64,000 nucleotides of DNA from an uncultured Eubacterium sp. (GCA_900543485.1 UQRM01000001.1:62001-126000), one strand, 5' to 3'. Positions 37,462-46,418 are shown, counted from the first letter of the stretch. Numbers and translations: made by a program. Notes: generated by a model from the letters alone, not told the origin.

Positions 37462-38442
37462 ATGAAACGTGTTTTTTCGGGCGTGCAGCCCACGGGAAAT
37501 ATACATCTGGGAAATTATCTGGGAGCGCTGAAGCAGTTCGTGGAGCTGCAGGACGATAACGAGTGCATCTACTGTATCGTGGATCTCCACTCCATAACGG
37601 TTCCGCAGGATCCTAAGGAGCTGAGGAGCCACATTCTCGATGTGGCAGCTCTTTATCTTTCGGTTGGTATCGATCCTAAGAAGTCTATCGTCTTTGTCCA
37701 GTCTGATGTCAGTGGACATAGTGAATTGTCATGGATACTGACATGCAGCGCCTACACCGGCGAGCTTTCCAGGATGACTCAGTTCAAGGATAAGAGCAGA
37801 GGGAAGGAATCGGCTCCGGCAGGGCTTTTCATGTATCCTGTACTGATGGCTGCCGATATCCTCCTTTACGATACTGATATCGTTCCTGTAGGCAATGATC
37901 AGAAGCAGCACATAGAGCTGTGCAGAGATATCGCCATCAGGATAAATAACAAATACAAGAAGACATTCGTCGTTCCCGACGGACGCTTTCTCAAGGAGGG
38001 AGCCCGTATCATGGCACTGGACGACCCGACCAAAAAGATGAGCAAGAGCGCTGAGAATATCCACAGCAGGATATCACTGCTGGACGAGGATGGTAAGATA
38101 AAAAAGTCAATAATGCGCGCCACCACTGACTCCGACGGTGAGATAAGATTCGACCCGGAGAACAAGCCGGGCGTCAGCAACCTGCTGACCATATACAGCG
38201 TTCTCTCGGGGAAAAGTATCGATGATGTAGTGGCTTCTTTTGCAGGCAGCGGTTATGGCGATTTTAAGAAGGAGCTGGTGGAGATAACCAAGGAAGCTCT
38301 TCTTCCGATCAGGCAGAATTTCAGCGAGATCAGAGAATCCGATGAGCTGAAAGCAATCCTTCGCGACGGCGCCGAGAGAGCCGGAGCCATCGCCGAGAAG
38401 ACCATGAAGCGAGTGAAGGATAACTTTGGACTTGGATTTTGA
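37462..38442 (+). CDS. trpS: tryptophanyl-tRNA synthetase
   Basis: A 326-residue class I synthetase. The HIGH-type motif is NIHLGNYLGALKQF, and the KMSKS motif is in PTKKMSKSAE. Only 20 nt separate it from gyrA, with AAGGAG upstream; there is no room for a T-box leader, so the gene is not controlled by the usual Trp T-box at this place. Confidence 0.98.
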   Translation: MKRVFSGVQPTGNIHLGNYLGALKQFVELQDDNECIYCIVDLHSITVPQDPKELRSHILDVAALYLSVGIDPKKSIVFVQSDVSGHSELSWILTCSAYTGELSRMTQFKDKSRGKESAPAGLFMYPVLMAADILLYDTDIVPVGNDQKQHIELCRDIAIRINNKYKKTFVVPDGRFLKEGARIMALDDPTKKMSKSAENIHSRISLLDEDGKIKKSIMRATTDSDGEIRFDPENKPGVSNLLTIYSVLSGKSIDDVVASFAGSGYGDFKKELVEITKEALLPIRQNFSEIRESDELKAILRDGAERAGAIAEKTMKRVKDNFGLGF

Positions 38443-38495
38443 TATGAGATCATAAAAATTCCGGCAGCACTTTAACGACTTTCTGGTAAAAATAA

Positions 38496-38549
38496 CAGAG
38501 GGTGTCGCAAAAGCATCAAATCAGATGATTGAGCGGCACCCTCTGTTTT
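38496..38549. terminator. bidirectional terminator between trpS and the lipoprotein gene
   Basis: CAGAGGGTGTCGC and GCGGCACCCTCTG form a long stem around a loop containing CAAATCAG, followed by TTTTA; on the other strand TTATTTTT follows. It serves convergent genes. The loop word CAAATCAG also occurs in the terminator at 60767. Confidence 0.85.
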
Positions 38550-38585
38550 ATATCGCTGTGTTCAGTCAATAGCGTTCATTGGATT

Positions 38586-38984
38586 TTAATAATCCTCGCT
38601 GAACAGCTCTGTTCCGGCAGCGTCTTCATATACGACTCTTACGGTGATATCGTCGATACCGGAACCTTCTTCAAGAGTATCTCCGATAGATTCGAAAGAG
38701 GAATCCATGGACTCCATGGCGTTCTCCAGTTCAGGCTTCATCAGCTCAACGGTAGCGGCGTCAAAGGTCTGGGGATAGGTGTAAGTGTAAGTAAGCGTGT
38801 TGCCAGTTACATCTACAGTCATTCCATTGGCAGACAGCGAATCGATGGTCGATTTGGCTTCTTCATCACTGTTTATGTATTCTTCCAGTGTTTCAGGGCC
38901 GCCGCAGCCGGCAAACATCACTGCCATAGCCAGAAGCAGTGAAACAACGATTCCCGATGTTAAGATCTTCTTTGCGATTTTCAT
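38586..38984 (-). CDS. DUF4854-like lipoprotein
   Basis: A 132-residue lipoprotein with signal MKIAKKILTSGIVVSLLLAM and lipobox FAGC. After the Cys it reads GGPETLEEYINSDEEA, a pattern I associate with DUF4854 surface proteins of Firmicutes, whose function is unknown. The start at 38984 is set by AAGGAG; an in-frame upstream start lacks one. The mature protein is acidic. Confidence 0.8.
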   Translation of the reverse strand: MKIAKKILTSGIVVSLLLAMAVMFAGCGGPETLEEYINSDEEAKSTIDSLSANGMTVDVTGNTLTYTYTYPQTFDAATVELMKPELENAMESMDSSFESIGDTLEEGSGIDDITVRVVYEDAAGTELFSEDY

Positions 38985-39091
38985 GTCTTTTTCTCCTTCT
39001 TCATTCAATAAAGTGCTGTATATTTTAACGGCTGGATCTGTATGAAAAGACTGGTAAAGAAAACCAGTATGATGATCCGGTACGTTAAAAA

Positions 39092-39829
39092 CTACTTTCG
39101 CTGGAGCTCCCTTACTCCGTCGACGATGATCTTTTCGACTTTATCATTCAGTTCTCTTTCCTCATCCCTGCTGAGATTTTTCGTCTCTATAGGCTCATGG
39201 ACGATCACATCGATCCGGGCGCCCTTGAGATACCCTTCCTCTTCGAACATTTTGTAGCTGCCATTGATGGATATGGGAACTATGGGTACTCCCGGTTTAG
39301 TCGCCAGCTTCAGCGAACCCTTGTGGAACCTTCCGGGATCAGGCCCCATACTTCTGGTCCCTTCCGGAAAGATGACGAGAGAAAATCCCTGTTTCAGATA
39401 TTCGATACCTTCGCTTATAGCCTTAAGAGAGGCCCTCGGATCGTTTCGTTTTATCAGGACACTTCTTATCCGTCTTATCCATTTCCCATAGAAAGGAAGA
39501 TTGCCCAGATTTTCTTTCGCGACGAATGAAAACTGGAATTTCGTAAAGACGGAGAAATAAGTGAAAATATCAGCGTAACCCTGATGATTCCCTACCATCA
39601 CTACAGGCCCGCTGTCCGGAAGATTTTCAATACCCTTTACATTTACCGAGCTGCCGAACATTTCCATGACCATCGGCCCCCAGCTGGAAGTGGCTTTGAG
39701 GATGAACTGACGTTCACGTTCAAAATCACCTGCCGCTCTGGCGGCTTCGATCTCCTTTTTATAGGGCTCCATGTATTTCAGGCAGTTTAAAAGTTTAAAC
39801 GCGCCCGGAATGTTGGCAAATACTTTCAT
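39092..39829 (-). CDS. plsC: 1-acyl-sn-glycerol-3-phosphate acyltransferase
   Basis: A 245-residue membrane-associated acyltransferase making phosphatidic acid. The catalytic HX4D motif is NHQGYAD near residue 83, and the second motif is FPEGTRS near 157. A third conserved part is VPIVPISINGSYKM. The start at 39829 (MKVFANIPGAF) follows GGGGGAAC; a longer in-frame reading crosses the promoter region. Confidence 0.93.
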   Translation of the reverse strand: MKVFANIPGAFKLLNCLKYMEPYKKEIEAARAAGDFERERQFILKATSSWGPMVMEMFGSSVNVKGIENLPDSGPVVMVGNHQGYADIFTYFSVFTKFQFSFVAKENLGNLPFYGKWIRRIRSVLIKRNDPRASLKAISEGIEYLKQGFSLVIFPEGTRSMGPDPGRFHKGSLKLATKPGVPIVPISINGSYKMFEEEGYLKGARIDVIVHEPIETKNLSRDEERELNDKVEKIIVDGVRELQRK

Positions 39830-39878
39830 CGCGTTCCCCCGGCGGTCAAATCGAAAACATCTCTGTATTAATGGCCAT

Positions 39879-39887
39879 ATTATATCA
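39879..39887 (-). promoter_or_regulatory. extended -10 promoter of plsC
   Basis: On the minus strand TGATATAAT (TG, one base, TATAAT), 50 nt before the plsC start. It is back to back with the promoter of the PAP2 gene. Confidence 0.6.
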
Positions 39888-39902
39888 TAGTAAAGTAAAA
39901 TA

Positions 39903-39911
39903 TGATACAAT
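39903..39911 (+). promoter_or_regulatory. extended -10 promoter of the PAP2 gene
   Basis: TGATACAAT lies about 28 nt before the first possible start codon. The divergent promoters are only about 16 nt apart, so the two lipid genes may be regulated together. Confidence 0.5.
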
Positions 39912-39938
39912 AAAACGATATAAATAATGTAAAATGTA

Positions 39939-40628
39939 ATGGATGGGAAAATGAAGGATAAAGAGATGAAAAGGAATACAGTCTCTGTAATGAGAATTAC
40001 GATAAAAGTAGTCATGATACTGGCGTTCCTGGCGATTTGGGCGTCTGTCGCGGCGGGAATGACCGATGGTTTCGATGATAACGTCAGATTTTTTTTCTAT
40101 GACATGAGGAGTGAAGGGCTTACGGCAGTCGCCAAAGTGATAACGTACTTAGGCAACTGGCAGTCTATCGTTATCCTCTGTCTGATATTGCTTATCGTGA
40201 AACCTACCAGGGTCAGATACGGCATTCCTGTTTCAGCTGGCGCTATATTCGTCACAGTACTCAACAGAATTATAAAGCTAATTGCAGAAAGACCCAGACC
40301 TGATGAGATGTATCATCTCATAGAGGAAGGGGGATTTTCCTTTGCCAGCGGGCATGCCATAACCAGTATGTTCGTCTATGGGATGCTGATCTATCTGGTG
40401 CGCACTAATGTCCGCAACAGGACAATTGCCAACGTACTGACGGTGGTGCTGCTGATACCGGCATTTTGTATAGGCATCAGCAGGATCTATCTGGGAGTGC
40501 ATTATCCAACCGACGTACTGGCCGGATGGTGTCTGGGGATAGCAACCATCGTGGCAGCGGTGGAAATAACAGAAAGGGTAGAGAGCCGTAAAAAGAAAGG
40601 CGCGATAAGCAGTAGTGGAGATAAATAA
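39939..40628 (+). CDS. PAP2-family membrane phosphatase
   Basis: A 229-residue protein with about five to six helices. The three PAP2 motifs are KLIAERPRP, SFASGHA and SRIYLGVHYPTDVLAGW. It probably removes phosphate from a lipid such as undecaprenyl diphosphate or phosphatidylglycerol phosphate. The start is uncertain: ATGs at 39939, 39951 and 39966 are all possible, and the last has the best ribosome site (AAGGATAAAGAG). It is divergent from plsC. Confidence 0.9.
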   Translation: MDGKMKDKEMKRNTVSVMRITIKVVMILAFLAIWASVAAGMTDGFDDNVRFFFYDMRSEGLTAVAKVITYLGNWQSIVILCLILLIVKPTRVRYGIPVSAGAIFVTVLNRIIKLIAERPRPDEMYHLIEEGGFSFASGHAITSMFVYGMLIYLVRTNVRNRTIANVLTVVLLIPAFCIGISRIYLGVHYPTDVLAGWCLGIATIVAAVEITERVESRKKKGAISSSGDK

Positions 40629-40645
40629 AGTGGAGACAAATAAAG

Positions 40646-40682
40646 AACCGGCGGCCGTCCATAGACGGCTTTGCCGGTTTTC
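40646..40682 (+). terminator. terminator after the PAP2 gene
   Basis: AACCGGC and GCCGGTT enclose an inner stem CCGTC/GACGG, followed by TTTC. The convergent DUF2148 gene may also use it. Confidence 0.75.
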
Positions 40683-40725
40683 GGTATGGTAACGGATATC
40701 CGGGCTATGCCGGATAGTCTCGCAG

Positions 40726-41268
40726 CTATTTCGCGATTGCCGGCCTGTCGAAAAACAGGCTTTTGCCTGAAACGGAAAGAGGTATCCCGAAGCAGACTCT
40801 GACTTTTTCAGGAAAAGCATTTATACGAAGAGCTGCTTTGCCGGCCGAAAAGAGCACCCGGTTGTCGATGCGGTTGTCGGCAGCTATGGAGACAGCTGAG
40901 CCGATGGCTATGCCCAGATCGACAGTATTGAATGCGCAGTTGGCTCCCGCTTTGACGGTGGCGGCGCAATTTTCGAAACCACACAAGCCGCAGTTCTTAA
41001 GGCCGATAGGAGCGGCATTGATGCCGATAAGGACGATGCAGGGACATGCTTCCACGTTTTTTGCATCTCTGGTATAAAATTCCTCACCTGTTTCCGATGC
41101 GATTTCCCGCATGGCATCCGACAGCTTTTTTTTGTCATCTCCATCGAGTATGAGGACGTTGATGTTGTCTATTCCATGGCCTTTTGGCGCTGTGATGGCT
41201 GCGGTACACATCTTTTGAGCTACGCTCATGATGACATCATCGTTGATATTTTCTCTTTTGTAAATCAT
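40726..41268 (-). CDS. DUF2148 ferredoxin-like domain protein
   Basis: A 180-residue protein with a cysteine cluster (CGLCGFENC near residue 95) and further cysteines at EACPCIVL, consistent with an iron-sulfur cluster. Members of this group are of unknown function in anaerobes. GGAGG precedes the ATG. It follows the shikimate-kinase-like gene on the same strand, likely one operon. Confidence 0.85.
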   Translation of the reverse strand: MIYKRENINDDVIMSVAQKMCTAAITAPKGHGIDNINVLILDGDDKKKLSDAMREIASETGEEFYTRDAKNVEACPCIVLIGINAAPIGLKNCGLCGFENCAATVKAGANCAFNTVDLGIAIGSAVSIAADNRIDNRVLFSAGKAALRINAFPEKVRVCFGIPLSVSGKSLFFDRPAIAK

Positions 41269-41351
41269 TCAAATACCTCCATATCATATAAAATCGAAAA
41301 ATCACCGGTATCGGCAGTTTTACCGTCTGGCAGGAAGGAAACCGGTCAACC

Positions 41352-41843
41352 TTATTTCTTTCCATTTTTGGATGTTCCCAGAAGCCTTCGCTGTCTTTCC
41401 AAAAGTTCCATGAAGGCCTGCTTTTTTGTTTCTTCGTCACCAAAGTGCATGAAGGCATGAGGGGAATCGGTAATGGTTCGGGCGTTTTCCCATAGTTGAA
41501 GAGGAGTCATATTTTCGCCTGCGATGATCAGTTGGTGATCCGATATGAGCTGTCGTGACATTTCATCGTTGAGGACGCCGTCGCCGCAGTATATCACGAC
41601 ACCTCTTCCACTGTCGCCAGCTTCAGCAGCTCCTGTCAGTTTGACCAGCATTTCGTACTCTTTGTTCCTGTATTCGTGTTCCCCCATGATCATACATATG
41701 CGAAGGATGGAGCGTCCGTCGCTCCTTTCTATCTCATCGTCCAGGGACAGCAGGTCAAAGCCCTTTTCCATTGCCACCTGCTCCGCCGTCTCCTTTACAG
41801 GCGCACCGAAGAAGCCGGTGACGAATATTATGTCTTTTGCCAT
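41352..41843 (-). CDS. shikimate kinase-like protein with degenerate P-loop
   Basis: A 163-residue protein that aligns with shikimate kinase over most of its length: FVTGFFGAPVKETAEQ replaces the P-loop, LLSLDDEIERSDGRSI matches the shikimate-binding part, and GRGVVIYCGDGVLN matches the GGGxV region. The P-loop GxxGxGK[ST] is lost (no Lys-Ser/Thr), so ATP binding is unlikely. Length is that of AroK. Function unknown; encoded with a DUF2148 protein. Confidence 0.7.
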   Translation of the reverse strand: MAKDIIFVTGFFGAPVKETAEQVAMEKGFDLLSLDDEIERSDGRSILRICMIMGEHEYRNKEYEMLVKLTGAAEAGDSGRGVVIYCGDGVLNDEMSRQLISDHQLIIAGENMTPLQLWENARTITDSPHAFMHFGDEETKKQAFMELLERQRRLLGTSKNGKK

Positions 41844-41920
41844 TTTCTATCCTTTCCATGAAGCGGTCCATATGACCGGAAAGCAGCTATGTGATAAGCC
41901 TTTATAAAACTTTTCGGATT

Positions 41921-41929
41921 TGGTATAAT
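41921..41929 (+). promoter_or_regulatory. extended -10 promoter of the nucleotidyltransferase gene
   Basis: TGGTATAAT, 56 nt before the start at 41986. Same form as the gyrB and purB promoters. Confidence 0.65.
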
Positions 41930-41985
41930 CAAGTAACTACACTTATAATACAACCAACGAGATAAAAAGAAAAGAGAGCACTACT

Positions 41986-42915
41986 ATGAAAAACAAAGAA
42001 AAACCCACGTTGATAATAATGGCTGCGGGAATGGGTTCCCGATATGGAGGCCTGAAACAGGTGGACAGGATAACAGATGCCGGAGAGATAATATTGGATT
42101 TCTCCCTGTACGACGCTATGATGGCGGGATTCGGGAGAGCTGTCTTCGTCATCAAAGAAGAGCACCGGGATCTTTTCAGAGAGCTGGTGGATGACAGAGC
42201 CGGGCGGTTCATGAAAATAGAGTATGCCTATCAGAAGCTTGACGATATACCGGAAGGTGTGAAAATACCGGAAGGGAGAGAAAAGCCGTGGGGTACCGGT
42301 CATGCGGTATTGGCCTGCCGTCATTTGATAAAAGGGCCTTTTGCGGTGATAAATGCCGACGATTATTATGGCCCCGGCGGTTTCGCAGCGGTGTATGATT
42401 ATCTGGCCGGTCATGAGGACGGAGATATGTACGATTATTGTATGGTGGGATATCAGCTGAAGAACACAGTTACTGAAAACGGACACGTGGCCAGAGGCGT
42501 CTGTGAGGCTGATGAAAAAGGTTATCTCAGGAAGGTCACCGAGAGGACAAAAATAATGAGAAGAGACGGGGCCATCGCCTATACGGAGGACGACGGGGAG
42601 AGCTGGACGGAGCTGGACGAAAACACTATCGTTTCCATGAACTTCTGGGGTTTTTCTCACAGCATGATGAAGGAACTGGAAAACGGATTGCCGGAGTTCT
42701 TTGAAAAAGAGGTACCGAAAAACCCGTTGAAAAGCGAATATTACCTTCCTGCTGCCGCCGACAGGCTGATACAGGAGGGGAAAGCAAGGGTAAAGATCCT
42801 GACTTCCCGAGACAGGTGGTATGGCGTGACATATAAGGAAGACCGGGAGGATGTGAAAAACGCCCTGGAATCCATGAAGGATAAGGGCATGTATCCTGAG
42901 AAATTGTGGAAATGA
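41986..42915 (+). CDS. nucleotidyltransferase (sugar-phosphate type)
   Basis: A 309-residue enzyme with a Rossmann-like nucleotidyltransferase fold. The N-terminal LIIMAAGMGSRYGGLKQ is the nucleotide-binding motif, PWGTGHAVLACRHLI is near residue 105, and INADDYYG is the metal-binding DxD-like site. It probably activates a sugar phosphate, but the sugar is not clear. No pathway neighbours are present. The ribosome site is weak. Confidence 0.85.
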   Translation: MKNKEKPTLIIMAAGMGSRYGGLKQVDRITDAGEIILDFSLYDAMMAGFGRAVFVIKEEHRDLFRELVDDRAGRFMKIEYAYQKLDDIPEGVKIPEGREKPWGTGHAVLACRHLIKGPFAVINADDYYGPGGFAAVYDYLAGHEDGDMYDYCMVGYQLKNTVTENGHVARGVCEADEKGYLRKVTERTKIMRRDGAIAYTEDDGESWTELDENTIVSMNFWGFSHSMMKELENGLPEFFEKEVPKNPLKSEYYLPAAADRLIQEGKARVKILTSRDRWYGVTYKEDREDVKNALESMKDKGMYPEKLWK

Positions 42916-42930
42916 AAATGTTGTAAACAC

Positions 42931-43656
42931 CTACTTCAGCTTTTCCAGCTCAGCATTGCGGTGTTGGCTGATGGTAGAATAGTATCTCACCATGTTGGCC
43001 GCCACTCTGTCGTCCCACGCTGTGCTGGCGGCGTATCTCCTGTTGACAGCGGAAATGGTCTTTCCTGAGTAGAGGCTGCCTCCGGGAGACAGATAGCTGT
43101 TGGCCAGTGTTCTGGAGACGACGTCTATGCCTTCAGCTTTTGATGAAAAACCGCTGGAACCAAAGCCGAACATGTTGTTGGGCCTGAAGCAAATAGTGCC
43201 GTTGGCACTTTCATGGGCGGCGATAGCCATGACGAATAAACAATTTATCCCATAATCCTGCTCAGCCTGATAAAAGGCTTCCTCCAGACCTGTGAGGCCG
43301 CCGGTGGTCACCAGCTCAAGATCCGATACGGTGACACCGCTGGGCTGACTTACATCCAGACTCATTATCTGTGATGTGGAATAAGAGGGGAAGGTTTCCC
43401 CTTCGATCACTCTGTTCACGGTAGATGTCCGCAGAGTCGACGCCAGATCCACATCGCTGGCAGATGCGGCCCCCTCTTTCGAAAGAGCGTTACTGGCAGC
43501 GGCCGCATCGGAGCGGATGTTCTCGACGGTGATGTAAAGACCTGTGGCGAAAAGCCCCGCCGATACGACAGCTGTGATGAGAACAATGAGTATTATCAGT
43601 CTGATATGACTTTTTCTGACTATATGTATATCGATTTTTTCTGTGATATTTTCCAT
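42931..43656 (-). CDS. membrane-anchored glucosaminidase-domain protein
   Basis: A 241-residue protein with a single N-terminal helix (residues about 18-43, LIILIVLITAVVSAGLFATG) and an outside GH73-like domain. The catalytic-region pattern is FVMAIAAHESANGT (Glu near residue 149), then NNMFGFGSS and a C-terminal NRRYA repeat-like segment. It should cut glycan strands of peptidoglycan. It ends 15 nt from the convergent nucleotidyltransferase gene. Confidence 0.88.
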   Translation of the reverse strand: MENITEKIDIHIVRKSHIRLIILIVLITAVVSAGLFATGLYITVENIRSDAAAASNALSKEGAASASDVDLASTLRTSTVNRVIEGETFPSYSTSQIMSLDVSQPSGVTVSDLELVTTGGLTGLEEAFYQAEQDYGINCLFVMAIAAHESANGTICFRPNNMFGFGSSGFSSKAEGIDVVSRTLANSYLSPGGSLYSGKTISAVNRRYAASTAWDDRVAANMVRYYSTISQHRNAELEKLK

Positions 43657-43777
43657 ATTTTAATTTTATCCTCTCGGTCATCGAGTTCAGCAGCCTGAGC
43701 TACTTGAAAATCATGAAATTCTAATATATTATAAATAATGTTGGAGAAAAAAACAACCGGCGGGATTCGGAGGTAAT

Positions 43778-44368
43778 ATGTATTTCGTAATGAAGATCAT
43801 AGCCACCGTGGTCATCTCTGTCATGATGCAGGCGGGGACGGAAAGTATCGTTGCCACTACGCCTCGCGAAGCAGTGTTGGATTTCATGGAAGGCCTTGAG
43901 AACCGTGACACTTATGTCATGGAAAAATATATGGATGACAGTTATGTCAATTTCATCACCAATGTCCAGGGAGACGAGGCTGTTGTGGAGAGGATGAACG
44001 ATGCGCTTTTCAGCGGCTTTACCTATAAGATAGAAGATATGGCCGTAAAGAACGATGTAGCTGTCGCCAAGGTGACCATCACCAGCTGTGACTTCAGCGG
44101 TGTGCTGGATGCCTATAATACGGTCTCCTATCAGTATGTTGTCGACAACCTCTACACAGATGAGATAGCTGATAAGGATTGGCTCAACGCTCAGTGTCTG
44201 GAGCTTTATGTGGAGCAGGTGGAGGAGGCAGCTGCCGTGGGAGCTACTATGGAGACTACTGTGTTCATTCCTATGGTGGACGACGGATTTTACGGATGGA
44301 ACATAATAATGACCGACGGACTCATGAGCTCGGTGTTGGGAAATCTTCAGATACCAACAGGTCAGTAA
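43778..44368 (+). CDS. secreted protein, possibly NTF2-like, function unknown
   Basis: A 196-residue protein. Residues 1-20 are hydrophobic and look like an uncleaved or weak signal (MKIIATVVISVMMQAG). The stretch TTPREAVLDFMEGLENRDTY resembles the first helix of DUF4878/NTF2-like proteins. The rest is acidic with no recognised motif. CGGAGG precedes the ATG. The aldo/keto reductase gene follows with a ribosome site directly at its stop codon. Confidence 0.65.
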   Translation: MYFVMKIIATVVISVMMQAGTESIVATTPREAVLDFMEGLENRDTYVMEKYMDDSYVNFITNVQGDEAVVERMNDALFSGFTYKIEDMAVKNDVAVAKVTITSCDFSGVLDAYNTVSYQYVVDNLYTDEIADKDWLNAQCLELYVEQVEEAAAVGATMETTVFIPMVDDGFYGWNIIMTDGLMSSVLGNLQIPTGQ

Positions 44369-44381
44369 AGGAGGTAAGAGG

Positions 44382-45500
44382 ATAACATATCTTGGGGAAA
44401 ATATCGGGAAATTGGGATTTGGTCTTATGAGACTCCCGAAGAAAGGTGAAAAAACAGATGTGGAGCAGACCAGTAAAATGGTAGATCTGTTCATGGAGGC
44501 GGGCTTCACATACTTTGATACGGCGTGGGCTTACGAAGGCAGTGAGGACGCTATACGACAGGCGCTGGTAGAAAGATACCCCAGGGAAAGCTATCAGCTG
44601 GCTACGAAAAATGCCGCGTGGATAAATTGTAAGACGAAGGAAGACGCGTTGGCTCAGTTCGATCTTTCATTGGAAAGGACGGGGGCCGGATATTTCGATT
44701 TCTATCTGCTTCATAACCTAGGGGAAGGCAGGAGCCATTATTTCGATGATTTTCAGATGTGGGACTGGATACAGGAAAAAAAGAAAGAAGGCCTGGTAAA
44801 GCATGCCGGGTTCTCCTTCCACTCCACACCGGAAGAGCTGGATGAGATACTGACGGCTCATCCTGAAGCGGAGTTCGTACAGCTCCAGATAAATTATGCC
44901 GACTGGGACAATCCGGCGGTACAGTCACGGGGCTGCTATGAAGTGGCCAGAAAACATGGAAAGCCTGTTATCATCATGGAACCGGTCAAAGGTGGGATGC
45001 TGGCTACGCCGCCGGAAGAAGTGACGCGCATATTCAAGGCGGCGGAACCTGACTCATCTGTCGCTTCCTGGGCTATAAGGTTCGCTGCTGATCTGGATGG
45101 AATAATCACCGTTCTCTCAGGTATGAGCAACGTGGAGCAGATGGAGGATAATCTCTCATTCATGAAGGATTTCAAAGCTCTGAACGACAGCCAGAAGGAG
45201 ACGATAAAAGCAGCGCAGGAGGCCCTGGCCAGGATACCTCTGATCCCATGTACCACCTGTGATTACTGCGCGAAAGTCTGTCCTATGGATATCGGCATAT
45301 CAGGCTCATTCACAGCCATGAATTACCTGACTCTCTATGGAGATAAAGCTGCCGCTCAGCATCAGGAGGACTGGCTGGTGAAGAGCCACGGGAGAAAACA
45401 GGCCAACGAGTGTATCAAATGCGGCAAGTGCGAGGAGGCATGTCCGCAGCATATAAAGATAAGAGACAATCTCGATAAGGTTTGTCGTGAACTGTTGTAA
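44382..45500 (+). CDS. aldo/keto reductase with C-terminal 4Fe-4S domain
   Basis: A 372-residue NAD(P)H-dependent reductase. The barrel shows FDTAWAYEGSE (Asp and Tyr of the tetrad), LATKNA (Lys) and LLHNL (His). The C-terminus has two clusters: CTTCDYCAKVCP and CIKCGKCEEACP. The start is unusual: a strong AAAGGAGG (44367-44374) is placed 7 nt before an ATA codon, and the encoded ITYLGENIGKLGFGLMRLP continues exactly as the N-terminus expected for this family. The next usable start is TTG at 44412, which lacks a ribosome site and would delete the first strand. Confidence 0.85.
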   Translation: MTYLGENIGKLGFGLMRLPKKGEKTDVEQTSKMVDLFMEAGFTYFDTAWAYEGSEDAIRQALVERYPRESYQLATKNAAWINCKTKEDALAQFDLSLERTGAGYFDFYLLHNLGEGRSHYFDDFQMWDWIQEKKKEGLVKHAGFSFHSTPEELDEILTAHPEAEFVQLQINYADWDNPAVQSRGCYEVARKHGKPVIIMEPVKGGMLATPPEEVTRIFKAAEPDSSVASWAIRFAADLDGIITVLSGMSNVEQMEDNLSFMKDFKALNDSQKETIKAAQEALARIPLIPCTTCDYCAKVCPMDIGISGSFTAMNYLTLYGDKAAAQHQEDWLVKSHGRKQANECIKCGKCEEACPQHIKIRDNLDKVCRELL

Positions 45501-45559
45501 TACAAAGTTTCTGTGTTCACCACAGCCGGGCGTACTGACGTCTCGTCCGGAAATTTTCC

Positions 45560-45587
45560 TTGCATTTGCGCCAAAGTGTTGTATAAT
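45560..45587 (+). promoter_or_regulatory. promoter of the rpsF operon
   Basis: TTGCAT (45560-45565) and TATAAT (45582-45587) with 16 nt between. It leaves a leader of about 70 nt before rpsF. Confidence 0.8.
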
Positions 45588-45616
45588 ATAAAGGTGTGTA
45601 TTTTGCGCGTATCCTT

Positions 45617-45636
45617 GCGATAAGAACGCTTATCGC
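45617..45636 (+). promoter_or_regulatory. leader hairpin before rpsF
   Basis: GCGATAAG and CTTATCGC form a perfect 8-bp stem with loop AACG, flanked by CTT and AAG with an intervening CATC. The place is that of the known S6:S18-binding leader, but I do not see its conserved bulge sequence, so autoregulation is only a possibility. Confidence 0.45.
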
Positions 45637-45662
45637 CATCAAGTCCATAAGGAGGTGAAAAA

Positions 45663-45950
45663 ATGATAAACTACGAGGTAATGTTCATCATCGATCCTGC
45701 ACTGGAGGACGACGCTAAGGAAGCTACGATAGAGGCTGTAAAAGGCATCATCGCTGCTGAAGGTGAAGTCGGCAACACAGATGTGTGGGGCATGAGAAAG
45801 CTCGCTTATCCTATCCAGAAGAAATCTGAAGGATATTACGTTGTTATCGAGTTCAAGGCAGAGCCTACTCTTCCAAAAGAGCTCGACAGAAGACTCAAGA
45901 TTTCCGACAACGTGATGAGACACCTGATAATAAACAAAGATGAAAAATAG
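45663..45950 (+). CDS. rpsF: 30S ribosomal protein S6
   Basis: A 95-residue protein. MINYEVMFIIDPALEDDAK at the start and WGMRKLAYPIQKKSEGYYV in the middle are the S6 signatures. AAGGAGG lies upstream. First gene of rpsF-ssb-rpsR. Confidence 0.98.
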   Translation: MINYEVMFIIDPALEDDAKEATIEAVKGIIAAEGEVGNTDVWGMRKLAYPIQKKSEGYYVVIEFKAEPTLPKELDRRLKISDNVMRHLIINKDEK

Positions 45951-45965
45951 GAAGAGGGGTGTGGT

Positions 45966-46418
45966 ATGAATAGTGTTGTGCTGATAGGGAGATTGACCAG
46001 AGACCCTGAAATAAGGTATATTTCCGAGAGCCAGATGGCTGTCGCCACTTTTACTGTCGCCATAGACAGACCGGTAAGATCGGGACAGGAGAAAAAGACA
46101 GATTTTCCGCGAGTGACCGTATTCGGCCGACAAGCTGAGAACTGTGAGAGATTTTTGGCTAAAGGAAGACTCGTAGGTGTCCAGGGAAGGATACAGACGG
46201 GAAGCTATACCAATAAAGACGGCGTCACAGTATATACTACCGATGTTGTCGCCGACAGAGTTGAGTTTCTGGAATGGGGAGACAGGAACGAAAGAGCCGG
46301 GGGCGGATACCAGAATCAGGGACGCAGCCAGCAGCCTTCAAAACAGGAACCTGCCGACAGAGATATGGGCGTTCCGGAAGGTTTCCAGGCCCTTCAGGAC
46401 GACGACATCCCATTTTAA
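45966..46418 (+). CDS. ssb: single-stranded DNA-binding protein
   Basis: A 150-residue OB-fold protein. It starts MNSVVLIGRLTRDPEIRY and has the OB core to about residue 105, a Gly/Gln/Arg-rich linker, and the acidic C-terminal tip DDDIPF for partner proteins. It lies between rpsF and rpsR, the standard Firmicute order. Confidence 0.98.
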   Translation: MNSVVLIGRLTRDPEIRYISESQMAVATFTVAIDRPVRSGQEKKTDFPRVTVFGRQAENCERFLAKGRLVGVQGRIQTGSYTNKDGVTVYTTDVVADRVEFLEWGDRNERAGGGYQNQGRSQQPSKQEPADRDMGVPEGFQALQDDDIPF

